Assembly: GCF_042643265.1 (NCBI RefSeq)
Contig: NZ_JBHRRZ010000001.1
Location: forward strand, 128,639 to 192,638
Direction: 5' to 3'
DNA from: Virgibacillus_O sediminis
GTDB lineage: Bacteria > Bacillota > Bacilli > Bacillales > Amphibacillaceae
Length of the DNA stretch: 64,000 nt
The notes under the pieces were generated by a model. The model had not been told where the DNA came from and ran no database searches. It was given only the letters and a program-made list of their open reading frames with translations. The stretch's first letter is position 1. Every line of letters starts with the position of its first letter. This document shows, in pieces, positions 62,197 to 64,000 of the stretch. The position numbers and the translations under genes are program-made.

Positions 62197-62436
62197 TTAT
62201 CGACCTTCAAAGAATTTTTGGTTGATACCAATGTATTTTTGCTCCTCTTCCGGAACCTCATCTTCCATATAAATGGCTTCTACCGGACATACTGCTTCAC
62301 ATGCTCCGCAATCAATACAAATATTAGGGTCGATATAGAACATGTCTTCCCCTTCTTCTATACAATCAACCGGGCATACTTCCACGCACTCCCCCGATTT
62401 CTCTTCCATACAAGGCGATGTAATGACAAATGCCAA
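62197..62436 (-). CDS. Ferredoxin with two iron-sulfur sites
   Basis: This 79-residue protein has the layout of Bacillus-type 7Fe/8Fe ferredoxins: an N-terminal C-x7-C-x3-CP arrangement (SPCMEEKSGECVEVCPVDC) and a second motif CIDCGACEAVCP. The spacing of the first group is that of [3Fe-4S]/[4Fe-4S] ferredoxins. It carries electrons to partners unknown here. It starts with TTG at 62436, 8 bases after AAGGAGG on the minus strand. Confidence 0.93.
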   Translation of the reverse strand: MAFVITSPCMEEKSGECVEVCPVDCIEEGEDMFYIDPNICIDCGACEAVCPVEAIYMEDEVPEEEQKYIGINQKFFEGR

Positions 62437-62573
62437 CTGAATCTCCTCCTTCCATTTGGTTCGTGAAGTAATCTATTATAATATTATACCTTATTTTACC
62501 TGGAAAATAAAATATTCATCTTTTGGTTTTGTCTACATAAGATTTACCATTCGGAAATAAGGAGAGAATCGAA

Positions 62574-63765
62574 ATGGAGATTACTGTACGGCCAGGGGAT
62601 TCCTACTGGTATTATAGCCAGTTATTTGATATTCCGGTTATTCTCGTTCAAGACTCCAATCCGCAGATCAGTGCTGAGCAATTGTACGCGGGACGCCAGG
62701 TAGCAGATACCGGGCTATGAACTACAAGAGTATACCATCACTTCTGATGACTCTTTATGGTCAATCGCTATGAATAACAATCTCCCTCTAGACAGTCTTT
62801 TCTTGGTAAATCCTTTAGTAGACCCCATGGCATTGCTAGTCGGCAGCCAAATTCTTATACCGAGGAGGATAACGGGACTGATCGTCTCAGATGTCAGTGG
62901 ATATACGTACGAAAAAATGCAGCGGGATATCGAGCGATTATTAGAGATATATCCTTTTATTGCTTCTGGATCTGCAGGCAGTTCTGTACAGGGCAAAGAG
63001 TTAACTGAATTGAGGGTGGGAAATGGCCCCCGTTCCGTACATGTGAATGGTTCCTTTCATGCCAATGAATGGATTACCACTCCTGTAATCGTCCGTTTCC
63101 TCAATGAATATGCACGCTCTTTGACAAATAGTCTGCCACTGCGAGGCCTTTTTATGATGCCATCATATATGGATTATACTTTCTCAACCGTTCCGATGGT
63201 TAATCCAGATGGAGTCAATCTCGTAATTAAGGGTGCTTCCTCAGCTGGCAATTTTCAATCTGAAGTGTTGCTTATAAATAATGGAAATAAGGATTTTTCT
63301 GCTTGGAAAGCAAATATTCGTGGCGTGGATTTAAACAATCAATTTCCTGCATTATGGGAGATAGAGGCAGAAAGAAAGCCGGATTCACCCCAGCCAAGGG
63401 ATTATCCGGGCCCTTCCCCGCTCTCAGAGCCTGAATCTTTGGCTATGGCGAATTTGGCAAGGGAAAGGGATTTTCTGCGAATCAGCGCATTTCACACCCA
63501 AGGGGAAGTAATTTTTTGGGGATTTGAGGGGTTGGAACCACCGGAAGCAGAACTTATCGCTTCGGAATTTGGGCGGGTAAGCGGTTATCGTCTTGTCCAG
63601 TACGTTGATAGTTATGCGGGATATAAGGACTGGTTTATTCAGGAATTCCGCAGGCCGGGCTTTACAGTAGAACTTGGCAGTGGCGTAAATCCCCTGCCTA
63701 TAGATCAGTTCCCGGAAATTTATGAAGAAAGTTTAGGAATCCTGCTTGCTAATCTTTACTTATAA
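62574..63765 (+). pseudogene. LysM-LysM-M14 peptidase gene split by a frameshift
   Basis: The reading frame from ATG 62574 (with AAGGAG upstream) encodes a LysM domain and then stops at 62718-62720. Removing the single G at 62703 joins it to a frame that encodes a second LysM domain (EYTITSDDSLWSIAMNNN) and an intact M14 carboxypeptidase domain ending at 63765. The zinc and catalytic motifs are present: HANEW, RGVDLNNQFPA, SAFHTQGE and TVELGSG. The joined protein (about 396 residues) resembles gamma-D-glutamyl-meso-diaminopimelate peptidase I. It may be a true pseudogene, a sequencing error, or two pieces with re-initiation at ATG 62770. Confidence 0.82.
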
Positions 63766-63840
63766 TTTATTTGCTAACATAGAAGGATTTAACATGTTTT
63801 ATCAATAAGATTTTCACTGCTTCATTTGTAGGTAAGAAAA

Positions 63841-63874
63841 GTAAAATAACAGGGTTTTAACCCTGTTATTTTAC
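63841..63874. terminator. First of two stacked hairpins
   Basis: GTAAAATAACAGGG and its exact complement form a 14-bp stem with loop TTTTAA, 75 bp after the peptidase frame. Confidence 0.8.
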
Positions 63875-63915
63875 AGCTTGTAGAGAAACCCCGTGTTTTT
63901 CTACAAGCTTTTTTT
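63875..63915. terminator. Second stacked hairpin with T run
   Basis: AGCTTGTAGA (63875-63884) pairs with TCTACAAGCT (63900-63909), and the stem extends inward; seven T follow. It terminates plus-strand transcription. Confidence 0.85.
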
Positions 63916-64000
63916 CTTGCCTCCAGGAGCACGAACCATTCCCTTTCCGCGGACGAACGCCCGAGCCTCCTCGTGAAAACCCACACTGCGGGGTCTCGGA
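63916..64000. repeat. GC-rich extragenic element, cut by the window end
   Basis: The last 85 bases are about 60 percent GC, well above the surroundings, and contain TTTCCGCGGACGAACGCCCG and CACTGCGGGGTCTCGGA. This is the wording of the structured intergenic repeats that occur in many copies in Bacillaceae genomes. No frame is supported. Only one copy is in the window, so repetition cannot be shown here. Confidence 0.55.

Overview
The window is chromosomal DNA of a low-GC, Gram-positive, endospore-forming member of the Bacillaceae. Spore genes (sspH, tgl, tlp), a Spo0A-phosphorelay-type kinase, sirA and gene order matching Bacillus subtilis (lexA-yneB-ynzC-tkt-sirA-yneF-ccdA-ccdC-yneK, then citB/acnA-tlp-yneP-yneQ, then plsY-yneT-parE-parC) all support this. 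Gene order and several insertions differ from B. subtilis, so it is another genus or a distant species; the genus cannot be fixed from the sequence alone. I see no prophage, insertion sequence, rRNA operon or CRISPR array.

Region 1 (1-13 kb) is accessory: the end of an iron(III) ABC importer operon, a 3-hydroxyacyl-CoA dehydrogenase, a divergent TetR regulator/SDR dehydrogenase pair with two palindromic operator candidates, cardiolipin synthase, a methyltransferase, an OsmC protein, a MetE-like protein, a small hypothetical gene and an AEC transporter. The genes are separated by long gaps that contain decayed or unrecognised sequence. Region 2 (13-17.3 kb) has a 901-residue TPR protein with a dynamin-like domain that has lost its GTP-binding motifs, spore transglutaminase, sspH and tRNA-Gln.

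Region 3 (17.6-25 kb) is the SOS and cytochrome c block. lexA diverges from a 30-codon membrane peptide that sits where yneA normally lies, followed by yneB and ynzC; three LexA boxes lie between them. Then come tkt, sirA with a full-length 0A box inside the tkt terminator, yneF, ccdA, an orphan mrpB, ccdC and yneK. Region 4 (25-40 kb) holds a sporulation-type histidine kinase, aconitase, a small FbpB-family gene that appears to start with ATT, tlp, yneP/Q/R, yidD, plsY, an inserted two-gene ABC importer with a fused permease/binding protein, yneT, and parE-parC under a promoter whose spacer contains a LexA box.

Region 5 (40-46 kb) is a branched-chain acyl-CoA (leucine) degradation operon that lacks HMG-CoA lyase. 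Region 6 (46-56 kb) has the two-headed dynamin DynA with the exonuclease YpcP, a 21-bp tandem array, a gamma-glutamylcyclotransferase, the first of two FAD/Rieske oxidoreductases, a PH-domain protein and cysK. Region 7 (54.6-60 kb) is the NAD biosynthesis locus: nifS-niaR diverging from nadB-nadC-nadA around a NiaR-type operator. Region 8 (60-64 kb) has the second FAD/Rieske enzyme, acylphosphatase, ferredoxin, and a LysM/M14 peptidase gene broken by one extra base. The window ends in a GC-rich extragenic element.

The most notable observations are the minimal SOS membrane peptide at 18430, the TPR pseudo-dynamin at 13240, the ATT-initiated FbpB-like gene behind aconitase, the 21-bp phased TATACCC array at 50397, the orphan mrpB in the cytochrome c cluster, and the frameshifted endopeptidase at 62703.
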